Positions 1 through 8,447 of a stretch of DNA of 42,615 bases are shown here, piece after piece. The notes beneath the pieces were generated by a model. That model had not been told where the DNA came from, did no database searches, and was given only the letters and a program-made list of their open reading frames with translations. Within the stretch, counting starts at the first letter, position 1. Every line of letters starts with the position of its first letter. The position numbers and the translations under genes were made by a program. This DNA is from Bacillota bacterium (GTDB taxonomy: Bacteria > Bacillota > Clostridia > Clostridiales > Clostridiaceae): NCBI GenBank assembly GCA_030706015.1, contig JAUZPI010000038.1:1-42615 (forward strand). Direction: 5' to 3'.

Positions 1-130
1 ATATTATTTGGCATACTGATTACCTCCCGTGTGTGTATTTGTCTAGTCAACTTTTATATAACACGTTGGGGTACAGTATGCTATATTTATTTTTTGGTAA
101 TGTTACCAATCTAGATTCTTATTTTGCAGA

Positions 131-745
131 ACTAAAGTAATTAGTTCAAATAGCGGAACAGAAGCATTATCCTATTTAAAGGATAATAAACTCACTGCAA
201 TAATGCTTGATTTAAGTCTCCCAGATATGAATGGCCTGGAAATTCTAAAATACGTTAGAAGTAATCCGATTTACAATTCAATAGTTGTTATTGTGGTTAG
301 CAGTAATGATGATAAATTAGATACAATTATAGCCTTGGAAATGGGCGCAGATGATTATATTACCAAACCTTTTCATCAAAGAGAACTTGTTGCTAGATTA
401 AATTCTGTTCTTAGAAGAATAAATTCATCGGTAAATGAATCTGACTCACTAATTATATTTGATTATTTAGAAATTGACATAGACAAACGGATAGTTAAAA
501 AAGATGGATTTATAATAAATCTTTCGTTTAAAGAATTTGAAATTTTAACACTTTTAGCTTCAAATCCAGGAAAAGTGATAACTCGAGATGTAATTTTAAA
601 CAAAATAGGTGGTCCAAACTATACTCCTGAAACTAGGACTGTTGATGTTCATATATCATCCATTAGAAGAAAACTAGGTTATACTGATAAATCTTCTGGT
701 CTTATTGACACAGTTAGCGGTGTTGGTTATAGATTTAGAGAATAA
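131..745 (+). pseudogene. 5'-truncated OmpR/PhoB-family response regulator
   Basis: This is the remnant of a two-component DNA-binding response regulator. The phosphoacceptor Asp lies in DLSLPDMNG and the conserved Lys in TKPF, followed by a full OmpR-type winged helix ending in VSGVGYRFRE. The first in-frame ATG is at 203, but it sits inside the receiver domain (just before the phosphoacceptor strand) and has no ribosome binding site. The same frame reads back as receiver-like sequence (TKVISSNSGTEALSYLKD) to about 131. The N-terminal acidic pair of the receiver is not found upstream. A different frame just before (around 106-137) may carry a helix-1 remnant, which would imply a frameshift as well as truncation. 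No histidine kinase partner is adjacent. A functional protein is unlikely. Confidence 0.75.
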
Positions 746-844
746 CATAAAAAGGAATTCCTATGCATAAAAAAATCTCCTGGTTGAAGCTGATCTCTTG
801 ATACTGCTGTACCATCATTTATTTGTGAAGATAATTTGAAGAAA

Positions 845-872
845 GCCTCAAAAGTCATAGGAAATTTGAGGC
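845..872. terminator. Bidirectional terminator-like hairpin
   Basis: GCCTCAAA and TTTGAGGC form an 8-bp stem with a 12-base loop. The stem is followed by a T-rich run on the plus side (ccctttttaag) and by TTTCTTC on the minus side. It lies between the convergent response-regulator remnant and the small membrane protein gene. Confidence 0.55.
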
Positions 873-886
873 AATCCCTTTTTAAG

Positions 887-1186
887 TCATTCAATATTTT
901 TATTGGGTTTAACTGTTCCGTCTATACTCTTGTCCACACAGCAGCTGGATTTCTTATTATTACTCATCACCATTGGTATCATTAAAATCATCATTATTGG
1001 ACATATAAAAGGTACTATCCTTCCAATTACGCCGCTAGCACTGGGACTAAACCTTGCTATAATGGGCAAAAATAACAGAATAACTATAGGTAATCCGCAG
1101 CAGAGAACCATATGGAGTATATGCTTTAATGGACCATGATTATGAGTTCTTTCTTTTCCTTTGCTATAATTTCCATGACAATTCAT
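887..1186 (-). CDS. Small Cys/His-rich two-helix membrane protein
   Basis: A 99-residue protein of unknown function. I chose the ATG at 1186 because a GAGGG ribosome binding site lies 6-8 bases upstream; an in-frame TTG at 1201 is less likely. The N-terminus is hydrophilic with Cys and His residues (MNCHGNYSKG, RTHNHG). Two hydrophobic segments follow, at about residues 22-47 and 53-75, the first containing a CC pair and the second FICP. A cytoplasmic-type tail holds a further CC pair (KKSSCCVDK). The pattern resembles short DUF2933-like membrane proteins often found near metal-handling genes, but I cannot assign a family firmly. The neighbours give no clue: the closest gene is a degraded regulator. 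Confidence 0.6.
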   Translation of the reverse strand: MNCHGNYSKGKERTHNHGPLKHILHMVLCCGLPIVILLFLPIIARFSPSASGVIGRIVPFICPIMMILMIPMVMSNNKKSSCCVDKSIDGTVKPNKNIE

Positions 1187-1286
1187 ACTTAAACCCTCCA
1201 ATGTGCTTTTAATAACTTAAAAGCAATTTACTATAGTTACATTTTATATCTTTAATATAAAGAACATATGAAGAAGGTCTAAAAAA

Positions 1287-1400
1287 TCAATTTATATACT
1301 TGCCGTTTCCTATATCAAATAAAAGTCCAAATATGGCTCCTAAGTCCTCAGATAATTCGGACTTCAATTCTTTATTCGCCCGAATAATTATCTCTCTCAT
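1287..1400 (-). CDS. 37-aa coding-like ORF overlapping an upstream fragment
   Basis: A short ORF whose ATG overlaps the TGA of the upstream fragment (ATGA), as in translational coupling. The product has a plausible helical composition (ELKSELSEDLGAIFGLLFDIG). No family is recognised. It may be a small gene, or the out-of-frame tail of the decayed gene upstream. Confidence 0.25.
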   Translation of the reverse strand: MREIIIRANKELKSELSEDLGAIFGLLFDIGNGKYIN

Positions 1401-1564
1401 TCTAATTTTATAATCTCCTGTATAATTTCATTTGCACTTTCAGAGTGTAAACAGGACTTAAGAAATCGACCAAACAGTTTCTTGTTTTCCTTATTCTCAT
1501 AGATATCAGGTATACCAAGCTTCGGTTTCCAATAAAAGGGGGGAGCAGCTCCTTTATTTACATT
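1397..1564 (-). pseudogene. C-terminal gene fragment, no start codon
   Basis: A 55-codon open stretch with protein-like composition (PPFYWKPKLGIPDIYENK, then ANEIIQEIIKLE before the stop). It is closed upstream by an in-frame TAG at 1565-1567 and has no ATG, GTG or TTG start with a ribosome binding site. It looks like the C-terminal end of a lost gene. I do not recognise the family. Confidence 0.3.
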
Positions 1565-1607
1565 CTAAAGTAGTTACATCTTCTCTAGATTATACAAATT
1601 GGATATG

Positions 1608-1638
1608 AAGATATTATGAAGATATTATGAAGACAATA
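1608..1638. repeat. Short tandem repeat
   Basis: The sequence GATATTATGAA is repeated almost exactly back to back, with a preceding partial copy GATATGAA. It lies in the AT-rich stretch upstream of the cell-wall-binding-repeat gene. It may be simple slippage; no function is evident. Confidence 0.4.
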
Positions 1639-1758
1639 CTATTTTCTTCTTATTCAAGCTTTATAAATTGACACTTCCATACTGTAAGTCTAGCCATATA
1701 TTAACTAATTAACCTAGACATCATACTATAATATAACTAAGTTTTGGGAGGAAAAAAC

Positions 1759-2775
1759 ATGGAATGTCCACTTACTTTAAATACCACAAGAATATGCGGT
1801 ATCGATGATGTTAATTTTGCAGTAAAAATATCAAAAATAGGTTTTTCAAATATGAAACCAAATGCCGTAATCCTTGTAAATAAAAATGAAATTTTTGATG
1901 GAATCGCTGCTTCTCCGCTAGTTCATTTTCCAATCAATGCTCCTATTTTATTCACTGATGGTTATACCTTAAGCAGAGAAACACTAGCTGAAATTCAAAG
2001 ATTATCTCCCAAGGGTTACAAGGACATACAGATAATTATGGTGGGCAATATTTCTAGAAATGTGACAATACCATTATATAATTTAGGATTAAGAACCTAT
2101 CATATAACTGGTCATAATCATTATGAAACTGCCTGCAGAATACCTGGTGAAAGAAAGGAATTTAAAAATATTCTTATAATGTCAGGAGAAGATTATTCTG
2201 AAGGTATGGTGGCTACATTTTGGTCCGCTCACCATGGTGATCCAATTCTTTACGTAAAAAAGGATAGTATTCCACCATGTACACTGGAAACCATTAAAAA
2301 GCTGCACAATATTAATGTTTATATTGTAGGGTCAACAAAAACCATATCAACTTCTGTGGAAACAAAGCTTTCCGGAATAAATAATATAAGCCAAGTGGAA
2401 AGAATTAATGGGAATACCCCTTACGACATTGCAGTTAATTTTGCCAAGTTTAAAGATCCAGAAACTGAATTTGGTTGGGGACGAAACTACAAAGAAGGTC
2501 ATGCCTTTGGCTTTGGAACATTAAATAATCCAATTGCAATAATTGCAGGTGTTATACTAGCACATATGGGAAAACACTCACCTCTCTTACTTGTAGATAA
2601 AAATGTAGTCCCTGAATCCACAGCCCATTACTTACAGTTTGTTAAACCATTACCAAAGGCTGTACCTCGCCCTCCTTTTATGCATGGATTTATTTTAGGA
2701 AATATGTCAGAAATAACTTATAATACTCAAGTTAAAATTGAAGATCTTATATCTATTGAGCATGAAATGGATTGA
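1759..2775 (+). CDS. Cell-wall-binding-repeat-2 (CWB2)-like protein without signal peptide
   Basis: A 338-residue protein that appears to consist of three CWB2-like repeats of about 100 residues. Each has the alternating strand/helix pattern with phrases such as RICGIDDVNFAVKIS, APILFTDG, VYIVGS and SPLLLVDK. Secreted CWB2 proteins anchor Clostridial surface proteins to secondary wall polymers. This one begins directly with MECPLTLNTTRICG and has no signal peptide or membrane helix, so a cytoplasmic location is likely and its job is unclear. The ATG at 1759 is preceded by GGGAGG at 1746-1751; an upstream in-frame TTG overlaps that ribosome binding site and is rejected. The gene stands alone with its own terminator. 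Confidence 0.75.
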   Translation: MECPLTLNTTRICGIDDVNFAVKISKIGFSNMKPNAVILVNKNEIFDGIAASPLVHFPINAPILFTDGYTLSRETLAEIQRLSPKGYKDIQIIMVGNISRNVTIPLYNLGLRTYHITGHNHYETACRIPGERKEFKNILIMSGEDYSEGMVATFWSAHHGDPILYVKKDSIPPCTLETIKKLHNINVYIVGSTKTISTSVETKLSGINNISQVERINGNTPYDIAVNFAKFKDPETEFGWGRNYKEGHAFGFGTLNNPIAIIAGVILAHMGKHSPLLLVDKNVVPESTAHYLQFVKPLPKAVPRPPFMHGFILGNMSEITYNTQVKIEDLISIEHEMD

Positions 2776-2799
2776 AATTTCTACTTCTTTAAAAACAAG

Positions 2800-2827
2800 A
2801 GCCTGGCACTTCAGGTCCAGGCTTTTC
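2800..2827. terminator. Terminator between convergent genes
   Basis: AGCCTGG (2800-2806) pairs with CCAGGCT (2817-2823), followed by TTTTCTCTCTTTT on the plus strand. On the minus strand the hairpin is followed by CTTGTTTTT. It probably serves both the CWB2-like gene and topB. Confidence 0.8.
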
Positions 2828-2841
2828 TCTCTTTTATTAAT

Positions 2842-5031
2842 CTACTTTAACTTTAATTTAGCTAAAGCATCTGCAAGGGCAGAATTGATTGGTTCATCAT
2901 TTGTCTTATTTTGATTCTTAAGGAATCTTGATACATCCTTCTTAGAAAGCTGGTTACTTTCCTTCTTCTTTCTCTCATTAAAAGATGAAAGCTTTTCTCT
3001 ATATCCACAGGCACAAGCAAATAATTGTCCTTCACCCTCTCCGCGAAGCTCAAGCTTTTTATGGCAGTTAGGGCATCTAGCATTAGTTACCTTTGCTAGT
3101 CCTTTTCTGTAGCCGCATTCTCTGTCCTGGCATACAAGCATCTTACCCTTCTTACCATTTACCTCAAGCATATACTTGCCGCATTCAGGGCATTTAGTTC
3201 TGGTAAGATTGTCATGTTTAAATTTTTCTTCGCTGTTTTTAATCTCTTTAACAACCTCTTTAGCATAACCTCTCATCTCATTAATAAAGGTATTCTTATT
3301 TAGCTTTCCTTTTGATATGGATGATAATTTAGTTTCCCATTCTGCAGTAAGCTGAGGTGATTTTAGTTCATCAGGTACAAGCTCTAATAATTGTTTTCCC
3401 TTTGAAGTTATAAATATATCCTTCCCTCTTTTTTCTAATAAGAAGGTGTTAAACAGTTTTTCTATAATATCCGCTCTTGTAGCAACGGTACCTAATCCTC
3501 CAGTTTCACCTATGGTCTTTATTAATTCTTTGTCACTGCTGTTCATGTATTTCACTGGATTCTCCATTGCTGAAAGAAGAGTTCCTTCATTAAAAGGAGC
3601 CGGCGGCTTAGTTTCACCTTTAGTTTGTGTTACTGATTTTATTGTTAAGGTATCCCCTTTATTTACATTAGGCAGTATTTGTTCTTTAACATTTTCCTCT
3701 GAATCCTCATCATCAAAATTGTTTTCGTATACTTCCTTCCAGCCTTGAACCTTAACTATTTTTCCTCTAGCAGTAAATAGCTCTTCTCCTATTTTAGCCT
3801 TAATAGTTGTTTGCTCATATTCAAATGGAGGATACAGTACTGCTAAGAATCTCTTTACAACCAAATCATATATTTTTCTCTCTTTATCGTTTAATTCTCC
3901 AAGAGAAGCAGCCTGCTCTGTTGGTATAATAGCATGATGATCGGAAACTTTAGCATTATCCACAAAGGACTTATTTGCTTTTATTGGATTTTTTAATACT
4001 TTTACTGCAAGCTTTGAATAAGGTCCTACTCCACAAGCTTTTACTCTATCCTTTAAAGTATCCACTATATCTGTGGATATATACCTTGAATCCGTTCTTG
4101 GATAGGTTAAAACCTTATGCTGCTCGTAAAGCTTTTGCATAATAGAAAGAGTTTCCTTTGCAGAGTATCCAAATATTCTATTAGCATCTCTTTGAAGCTC
4201 AGTAAGATCATAAAGCTGTGGTGAAAAACTCTTTTTAAGATTTTTATCAACTTCTACAACCTGTGCATTCTTATTTCTTACTGCTTCAAGCACCTTATCG
4301 CATTTTTCCTTGTCAAAAGTCTTTGTATCCTTAGTTTTGCTATCCTGCCAAGTTAGTTTCAGATTATTAGAAACTGCTGTTACGCCATAATAAGCTCTTG
4401 GCTTGAAGTTTCTGATTTCTTCTTCTCTTTTTGCTATTATAGCAAGAGTAGGTGTCTGAACTCTTCCGCAGGAAAGCTGTGCATTATATTTACAAGTCAA
4501 AGCACGAGTAGCATTAATTCCTACAATCCAGTCAGCTTCTGCACGAGCTACAGCTGATGCATAAAGATTTTCGTATTCCCTGCCATCTCTAAGCTTATTG
4601 AAGCCTTCTTTTATAGCTTTATCTGTAACAGAAGAAATCCATAAACGTTTAGTTGGTTTATGAATTCTTGATTTTTCAATTATCCAGCGAGCAACCAGTT
4701 CTCCTTCTCTACCGGCATCTGTAGCTATTACAATTTCTTCTACATCTTTTCTATTTAACTGTTCTTTAACAGCATTAAACTGCTTACCACTTTGCTTTAT
4801 AACAACTAATTTCAAGTGATTAGGCAGCATTGGCAGGTCTTCTATATTCCAGGATTTATATCTTTCATCGTAAGCTTCTGGATCCGCTAACGTAACTAAG
4901 TGCCCTAGCGCCCAGGTTACTATATATTTATTTCCTTCTAAATATCCATTTCCCTTTTTACTGCAATTTAAAACTCTAGCAATATCTCTTGCAACGGAGG
5001 GTTTTTCTGCTAATACACAGGTTTTTCCCAT
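2842..5031 (-). CDS. topB: DNA topoisomerase III
   Basis: Type IA topoisomerase that cuts and passes single strands, acting on decatenation and recombination intermediates. The N-terminal Toprim domain shows EKPSVARD (about 9-16) and DAGREGELVARW (105-116). The active-site tyrosine is Tyr310 in LTYPRTDSRY. The C-terminus carries two zinc-ribbon-like units, CPECG...CQDRECG and CPNCH...CACG, which bind DNA in longer TopB proteins. Of 736 codons in the open frame, the first seven are probably untranslated: the ATG at 5031 starts the conserved MGKTCVLAEKPS and is preceded by AGGGGAT. At about 729 residues it is a normal full-length TopB. The gene is transcribed alone. Confidence 0.95.
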   Translation of the reverse strand: MGKTCVLAEKPSVARDIARVLNCSKKGNGYLEGNKYIVTWALGHLVTLADPEAYDERYKSWNIEDLPMLPNHLKLVVIKQSGKQFNAVKEQLNRKDVEEIVIATDAGREGELVARWIIEKSRIHKPTKRLWISSVTDKAIKEGFNKLRDGREYENLYASAVARAEADWIVGINATRALTCKYNAQLSCGRVQTPTLAIIAKREEEIRNFKPRAYYGVTAVSNNLKLTWQDSKTKDTKTFDKEKCDKVLEAVRNKNAQVVEVDKNLKKSFSPQLYDLTELQRDANRIFGYSAKETLSIMQKLYEQHKVLTYPRTDSRYISTDIVDTLKDRVKACGVGPYSKLAVKVLKNPIKANKSFVDNAKVSDHHAIIPTEQAASLGELNDKERKIYDLVVKRFLAVLYPPFEYEQTTIKAKIGEELFTARGKIVKVQGWKEVYENNFDDEDSEENVKEQILPNVNKGDTLTIKSVTQTKGETKPPAPFNEGTLLSAMENPVKYMNSSDKELIKTIGETGGLGTVATRADIIEKLFNTFLLEKRGKDIFITSKGKQLLELVPDELKSPQLTAEWETKLSSISKGKLNKNTFINEMRGYAKEVVKEIKNSEEKFKHDNLTRTKCPECGKYMLEVNGKKGKMLVCQDRECGYRKGLAKVTNARCPNCHKKLELRGEGEGQLFACACGYREKLSSFNERKKKESNQLSKKDVSRFLKNQNKTNDEPINSALADALAKLKLK

Positions 5032-5179
5032 ACTCTGTTGATCCCCTTTCATATTTTGACCTATCTATATAATAATCCTATACTCTAAAGTCAAAACAAC
5101 CAAACTATTTTATTTGAATTATATTCCTTACTACTATACCACATTTCTGGAGAAAACAAATAACAATTAATATTAGAAA

Positions 5180-5226
5180 AGGACTGCAGTTTGGTTTTAA
5201 TTTCTATAACCACAAACTGCAGTCCT
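5180..5226 (-). terminator. Strong terminator downstream of the oxidoreductase
   Basis: A perfect 14-bp inverted repeat, AGGACTGCAGTTTG with CAAACTGCAGTCCT, separated by 19 bases. On the minus strand it follows the oxidoreductase stop at 5231 and is followed by TTTTCTAATAT. Confidence 0.85.
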
Positions 5227-5230
5227 CAAT

Positions 5231-6229
5231 TTATTTTATATCTGCCGGAAACACCAGCCCTATTTGTTTTCTAGTTTCATCCATGATTTCCATTGCCCAT
5301 TGAGATATTTGAAGTAAATGATCTCTTTCTTCTAGATCTGAACCCTTTATTAGATTTATAAATTTTTCTATTTCGTAGCACATATTGTCTTTATCCTGCT
5401 CCCTGGATATATCCTGTTCTCTGCTATCTTTAAATACTATCTTTACCTTTTCATAATTATTAATTCTTTCTATTAATATGTTTCCGTCTTCACCTTGAAT
5501 TTCTGACGGCAATATGGAATCTGTTATCTTTGAGTAAATAGCTACAGCCTCCATGTCATCATACCTAAGTATTAAACTCCCTTCACCATCAACACCTGAT
5601 TCCAGCATTATGGCATTTGCTTTTACAGCCTTTGGTTTACCAAATAAATTTATCATAGGATGAATGCAGTACACACCTATATCCATTAAAGCTCCATTAG
5701 ATAATTCAGGCTTAAAAGCATTTAAAACTATGCCTTCCTTGTATTTATCATAACGGGAAGAATACTGACAGTTGCTCACAAAGCACTTTCTTATTTTGCC
5801 TATTCTATGCAAATTCTCTTTAACAGCTTTGAAATTAGGAAACTGTGTGGTTTTCATAGCTTCCATCAAAATAACATTATTACGCTTAGCAGCCTCTATC
5901 ATTTTAGCTACTTCTGCTGCATTTGAAGCAAAGGCTTTTTCACATAATACATGCTTTTTATTATTTAGGAATAATAGAGCCTGCTGTGCATGCAGTGCAT
6001 TAGGAGATGCAATATATACCGCATCAATTAAATCACTTTCAGCCATTTCCCGTAAATTAGTAAAGGTATATTGTGCCTTATGCTTTTGAGCGAATTCTTT
6101 CGCTCTTTCTTCTGTTCTAGAATAAACTGCTGTTAATCGAAAATCCTTAACATGATTTGCACCGTTTAAAAACCAATCTGTAATATTATTTGTTCCTATA
6201 ACACCAAATCTTATAAGTTTATTACTCAT
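5231..6229 (-). CDS. Gfo/Idh/MocA-family NAD(P)-dependent oxidoreductase
   Basis: A 332-residue cytoplasmic dehydrogenase of sugar or cyclitol-like substrates. The N-terminal Rossmann fold begins FGVIGTNNITDWF, and the family's catalytic EK pair is in LCEKAFAS (usually EKP, here EKA). The C-terminal domain contains GALMDIGVYCIHP. The ATG at 6229 follows GAGGAG and is preferred over a TTG two codons earlier. The start overlaps the stop of a short upstream ORF as TAATG, so translation may be coupled. It resembles the GFO-like subgroup close to dihydrodiol/trans-1,2-dihydrobenzene dehydrogenases. The exact substrate cannot be read from sequence, and neighbouring methyltransferases do not define a pathway. 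Confidence 0.85.
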   Translation of the reverse strand: MSNKLIRFGVIGTNNITDWFLNGANHVKDFRLTAVYSRTEERAKEFAQKHKAQYTFTNLREMAESDLIDAVYIASPNALHAQQALLFLNNKKHVLCEKAFASNAAEVAKMIEAAKRNNVILMEAMKTTQFPNFKAVKENLHRIGKIRKCFVSNCQYSSRYDKYKEGIVLNAFKPELSNGALMDIGVYCIHPMINLFGKPKAVKANAIMLESGVDGEGSLILRYDDMEAVAIYSKITDSILPSEIQGEDGNILIERINNYEKVKIVFKDSREQDISREQDKDNMCYEIEKFINLIKGSDLEERDHLLQISQWAMEIMDETRKQIGLVFPADIK

Positions 6230-6375
6230 TACCAACTCTCCTCTATAAAGGGTTTAAGTAAATTTAAGTTTTCTATGTTGATAACATCTTCTTTACTTTT
6301 TATCATTATACTGCTTCTTATATACTTTGAAAATAAATCTGCACCATATGTTGTCATATCATTCGAAAGCATCAT
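6229..6375 (-). CDS. Short ORF or C-terminal remnant coupled to the oxidoreductase
   Basis: The 48-residue product begins MMLSNDMTTYGADLF and ends KPFIEESW. Its TAA overlaps the oxidoreductase ATG (TAATG). The frame remains open further upstream into a terminator hairpin, and no convincing ribosome binding site precedes the ATG at 6375. It may be the surviving C-terminus of a lost gene whose 3' end still provides coupling to the oxidoreductase. I do not recognise the family. Confidence 0.35.
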   Translation of the reverse strand: MMLSNDMTTYGADLFSKYIRSSIMIKSKEDVINIENLNLLKPFIEESW

Positions 6376-6410
6376 AGAAGAAACTTGTAATTTATATTTC
6401 TTAAAAAGTA

Positions 6411-6436
6411 AAAAGTGCGATATAACTCGCACTTTT
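6411..6436 (-). terminator. Terminator after the methyltransferase pseudogene
   Basis: AAAAGTGCGA pairs with TCGCACTTTT across a six-base loop, and the minus strand continues with TACTTTTTAAG. It separates the methyltransferase remnant from the short ORF and oxidoreductase. Confidence 0.75.
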
Positions 6437-6465
6437 ACCTACAATCAAACATTAATTTGTCCTCA

Positions 6466-7079
6466 TTATTCTATTTTAACTGCAGATATTATAATTCTTT
6501 TAAATCCGAAAAATACTGGCTTTGAAGACAATATATTTTTCAATTCCTGCACATAGCGGTTTTTGAAAGCCTCATGGGCCTCTCTTGGTAGCCTTTCAAA
6601 ATAAGGCAGCAGTACTGTGCTGGATACCCATCTTAAAACAGCCTCTATATCTGGAAGTAGATGAGGATATAGCTTTTCAAAAACAGTTATATCAGTAGTT
6701 CCTAAATCATATAATAATTTTCCATACTCTTCTATAGAAAGCACTGATGAGTTATATGTCCATCCTTTAAGCAAATCTTTATAGGGATCTTCCTTTGCTA
6801 TTGTCTCAACTAAATCCAAAGTCGTATTACCAGTAGGAATTTGCAGCACCAGTTGCCCTCCGGGAGTTAACATACTGGATAATTTTTTTAAAAAGCCACC
6901 GTGATTATCAACCCACTGCAAGGCTGCATTGCCCCTAATTCCTTAGTCAATTCACCAGTGCCGCAGCCCAAATCGACCACATTCATGCTATTCTTAATAT
7001 TTATAAGAGGTAATAAATCTTTAAATGGCTGCTGACGTTCCTTACTAAATTCATTATAAAGTTCAGGATTGCATAACAT
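6466..7079 (-). pseudogene. Trans-aconitate methyltransferase-like gene with internal deletion and frameshift
   Basis: The two halves of one SAM-dependent methyltransferase sit in different frames. The 5' half starts MLCNPELYNEFSKERQQPF (ATG at 7079, GGGAGGT upstream) and includes the SAM motif VVDLGCGTGELTKEL. The 3' half starts with ALQWVDNHGG and runs through LTPGGQLVLQIP to a normal C-terminus. The halves meet near 6925-6945, where the stretch normally holding motifs II-III (roughly 50-60 residues) is missing and the frame shifts by one. The parent resembles Tam-type enzymes. Loss of the central SAM-binding strands means the product cannot be a working methyltransferase, although both halves are otherwise well preserved, which suggests a recent deletion. 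Confidence 0.85.
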
Positions 7080-7177
7080 ATAATACCTCCCTATAATCAC
7101 CACCATACTTAAACAAAGGCTTTTCTGTCAATGCCTGCATAGAAACCTTAGAAGCAACTATATAACAATACCACCCT

Positions 7178-7825
7178 CTAAACTTTTTCAGCCACAACAA
7201 AAATCATATTATGATAGTGCTCTTTACCACCATGATTTTCAAATTCTCTAATCTCTTCAATAGATACTACCTTAAAATAATCACTTATTAACTCTTTCAT
7301 ACTTTCCTCATTAAAATAATGTATTGGTCTTCCTTTCTTGGCTTCAAAGGTATACTTGACACTCCTTTCTCCCTTTCCATAATCAGCATCATTCACTGAC
7401 ATAGAAGTAAGCACCAACCTTCCTCCCTTTTTTAATGCCTTTGAAAAATTCTGTAGTATAGTTTGTCTTTGGTCCTTTGGGAATAGATGTAACATATTTA
7501 TTGATAATATTCCATCATATTCTTGTAGGTACTTTTCTTCATCTAAAGCATTTCCCTGACTATAATTTATAGAGATATCTTTTGGCAATTCTGCTTTTGC
7601 TATTTCTACTGCTTGGTCTGAAATATCAAAACCAGTTACTTTTAATCCATTTTGTGCTAAGAATAAGCTATGCCTGCCATAACCGCAGCCTGGAACCAAA
7701 ATATTATGAAATCCACAACTTTTAAATACTTCCGCAGAACGCTTTGCCGCCATGCATGGTTCCATCCCCCAAATGTGCTTTTCAGCACTATATCTTCCAT
7801 TCCAATAGCTTTGTTGATTTTCCAA
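7178..7825 (-). CDS. Class I SAM-dependent methyltransferase (TehB-like)
   Basis: A 215-residue cytoplasmic methyltransferase. The Rossmann SAM-binding motif I reads ILVPGCGYGRHSLFLAQNG, followed by VTGFDIS (motif II acid) and then LKKGGRLVLTS. The N-terminus SYWNGRYSAEKHIWGMEPC is typical of the TehB/thiol-methyltransferase-like group. The start is TTG at 7825, with GGAGGG six bases upstream. It is clearly paralogous to the next gene upstream (shared GCGYGR/ACGYGR, NGLKV, and NDADYGKG/EDADYGQG), so the pair probably arose by duplication. The substrate is unknown. Confidence 0.8.
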   Translation of the reverse strand: MENQQSYWNGRYSAEKHIWGMEPCMAAKRSAEVFKSCGFHNILVPGCGYGRHSLFLAQNGLKVTGFDISDQAVEIAKAELPKDISINYSQGNALDEEKYLQEYDGILSINMLHLFPKDQRQTILQNFSKALKKGGRLVLTSMSVNDADYGKGERSVKYTFEAKKGRPIHYFNEESMKELISDYFKVVSIEEIREFENHGGKEHYHNMIFVVAEKV

Positions 7826-7877
7826 TTGTTACCCTCCTTATAAGAAGCAGATCTCAAAAATCAACTTACTTATTTAA

Positions 7878-8399
7878 TTAATACTCCCCATCATCATCCT
7901 TATAGACAAAAATTAAATAACTCTTATGGGTATGAGGAGTGTCATGAGTATGATATTCCTCAATATTCTCAATTTCAATTCGGTTAAATATTTTAAACTC
8001 TTGGAAAACTGAATCTAAAGAATAATAATACTTAACTACACCCCTTGAATTAACAAAACAGTTTTTTTCAGTTTCAAGCCCTTGTCCATAATCTGCATCC
8101 TCAACAGATGCCACACTAAATACTGCCACTCCGCCGGGTTTTGTAATTCTATGACTTTCCTTAATTATGTCCAGACGATCATTCAAAGGAAATAAATGAA
8201 TAATAAAATTACCATAAACCACATTAAAGAAATCTTTTTTATAGGGAGTTTGCAAGATACTTCCTGTGATAAAATTGATACCTTTATAATTCTTTTGAGC
8301 CATGGCTATAGCTTCTTCTGAAATATCAATCCCTTCCACCTTAAGACCATTGGCTGCAAAATAATTGGAATCTCTACCATAACCGCAGGCTAAATCCAA
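7878..8399 (-). CDS. SAM-dependent methyltransferase lacking its N-terminus
   Basis: The sequence begins directly at SAM motif I (LDLACGYGRDSNYFAANG, then VEGIDIS) and continues to a complete C-terminus with a His-containing stretch (EYHTHDTPHTHKS). Its paralogue downstream has about 40 further N-terminal residues with the YW...W cap, absent here. The only start candidate is a TTG at 8399. The frame is open upstream to the stop codon of the leuC-like gene (8448-8450) without any ATG, and a GGAAGA lies about 15 bases before the TTG. Either the protein is a short variant or the gene was truncated when it was joined to the end of the leuC-like gene. Function is doubtful. Confidence 0.6.
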   Translation of the reverse strand: MDLACGYGRDSNYFAANGLKVEGIDISEEAIAMAQKNYKGINFITGSILQTPYKKDFFNVVYGNFIIHLFPLNDRLDIIKESHRITKPGGVAVFSVASVEDADYGQGLETEKNCFVNSRGVVKYYYSLDSVFQEFKIFNRIEIENIEEYHTHDTPHTHKSYLIFVYKDDDGEY

Positions 8400-8447
8400 T
8401 AAATATTTATATTCTTCCTTTTTACTAACTTTATTATATGTTAGGTT

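Noticed and set aside
5772..6089. 105-aa open frame on the plus strand
   Set aside because: Fully antisense to the Gfo/Idh/MocA oxidoreductase gene; a composition shadow.
6275..6556. 93-aa open frame on the plus strand
   Set aside because: It spans a terminator hairpin and the 3' end of the methyltransferase pseudogene on the other strand, with no ribosome binding site.
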